The translations under genes and the position numbers were made by a program. This document shows positions 4,686 through 5,476 of a stretch of DNA of 5,476 bases, in pieces (the first letter of the stretch is position 1; each line of letters begins with the position of its first letter). The notes beneath the pieces were generated by a model, which was not told where the DNA came from, searched no databases, and saw only the letters and a list, made by a program, of their open reading frames with translations. The stretch lies in assembly GCA_003133815.1 (NCBI GenBank), contig PKZR01000390.1:1-5476 (forward strand). The letters are read 5' to 3'. This stretch comes from Limisphaerales bacterium (GTDB lineage Bacteria; Verrucomicrobiota; Verrucomicrobiia; Limisphaerales; UBA11358).

Positions 4686-5476
4686 ATGAGTAACTTGCTA
4701 CAGGAAATTGAGGCACAAATCAGCGGCGCGAAGACCGCGACGGCCAAACAGAATGTCGGCACCGTCCGCGAGATCGGCGACGGCGTGGCGAAGATCGAAG
4801 GTCTGACCGACACGATGCTCAACGAAATGCTGGACTTCGGAAATGGCATCACCGGCCTCGCGCTCAACCTCGAGGAAACCGAAGTCGGCGCGATCATTCT
4901 TGGCGATTACACCAGCATCAAGGAAGGACAGGAAGTCCGCACGACGGGAAAACTTTTGCAGGTGCCGGTTGGAAAAGGCCTGCTCGGACGCGTCGTCAAC
5001 GCCATCGGCCAGCCGCTTGACGGCAAAGGCCCAATTAAATCGGATGTAAGTTATCCGGTGGAAAAAATTGCGCCGGGCATCATCCGCCGCAAATCCGTAA
5101 GCCAGCCGGTGCAGACAGGAATCATGGCGATTGACGCGATGATCCCAATTGGTCGCGGCCAGCGCGAACTCATCATCGGCGATCGCTCGACGGGCAAGAC
5201 CACGATTGGCGTGGACACGATGATCAATCAGTCACGCATCAACAAGGCGGCCGAAGCGGCGGGAGACACGACCACCCGTCCAATTTACAACATCTACGTC
5301 GCCATCGGCCAGAAACAATCCTCTGTGGCGCGCGTCATCGGCATTTTAGAAGAAGCGGGCGCGATGCCTTACACGATTGTTGTCGTCGCTTCGGCCTCCG
5401 ATTCCGCGTCGAACCAGTATCTCGCGCCGTTCGCCGGCGCGGCGATTGGCGAATGGTTCATGGACAACGGCATGGA
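4686..5476 (+). CDS. atpA: ATP synthase F1 subunit alpha (5' part, cut by window end)
   Basis: Alpha forms the F1 hexamer with beta and binds nucleotide at non-catalytic sites. About 263 of the expected ~510 residues are present. Seen in order: an N-terminal helix (1-14) that in relatives contacts delta, the beta-barrel domain with GDGVAKIEGL at 31-40, the conserved VPVGKGLLGRVVNAIGQPLDGKGP block, IPIGRGQRELIIGD and the P-loop GDRSTGKT at 165-172. The P-loop has Ser168 where E. coli has Gln172 (GDRQTGKT); Lys171 and Thr172 are intact. Between Q182 and the YVAIGQK motif the chain is about 13 residues longer than in E. coli. Downstream regions, including the arginine finger, lie outside the window. 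ATG 4686 fits the family N-terminus and is 9 bp after the atpH stop. Confidence 0.97.
   Translation, partial: MSNLLQEIEAQISGAKTATAKQNVGTVREIGDGVAKIEGLTDTMLNEMLDFGNGITGLALNLEETEVGAIILGDYTSIKEGQEVRTTGKLLQVPVGKGLLGRVVNAIGQPLDGKGPIKSDVSYPVEKIAPGIIRRKSVSQPVQTGIMAIDAMIPIGRGQRELIIGDRSTGKTTIGVDTMINQSRINKAAEAAGDTTTRPIYNIYVAIGQKQSSVARVIGILEEAGAMPYTIVVVASASDSASNQYLAPFAGAAIGEWFMDNGM

Overview
The window holds the front half of an F1Fo ATP synthase operon, with a queuosine-tRNA glutamylation enzyme and three small envelope-protein genes of unknown function upstream. All genes I support are on the + strand. Base composition is moderately GC-rich. Subunit a starts with a cleavable-looking signal peptide and an Ala/Pro linker, subunit delta is short, no start has a clear Shine-Dalgarno sequence, and heptamer and REP-like repeats are interspersed. 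From family recollection only, this suggests a Verrucomicrobia/PVC-type Gram-negative chromosome. There is no rRNA or marker gene here to prove it.

Positions 1-1510: a non-coding start with a 9-bp inverted repeat (17-47) and a degenerate heptamer array (161-195). Then come a small lipoprotein (218-538), a small exported beta-rich protein (667-1095) and a four-helix membrane protein (1154-1510). None matches a family I recognise.

Positions 1576-2436: gluQ, glutamyl-Q tRNA(Asp) synthetase, with its HIGH-like and KMSKS-like motifs and zinc ligands intact. A 35-bp array of five heptamers (1994-2028) lies inside the coding sequence and is translated in frame.

Positions 2437-5476: a 114-bp intergenic region carries an 18-bp palindrome resembling a Rex operator (or, alternatively, a CRP-type site). 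It is followed by atpB (a), atpE (c), atpF (b), atpH (delta) and the first 263 codons of atpA (alpha), which is cut by the window end. The order matches the usual bacterial atp operon, but no atpI precedes atpB. The products build the membrane proton channel and c-ring (a, c), the peripheral stalk (b, delta) and the catalytic head (alpha).

Two intergenic gaps contain strong structure. A hairpin and an A/C-rich leader precede atpE. A 51-bp two-hairpin REP/BIME-like element fills nearly all of the atpF-atpH gap. I see no wholly new system. The points most worth following are the operator-like palindrome, the REP element with compensatory changes, the heptamer array translated inside gluQ, and the shortened delta subunit.
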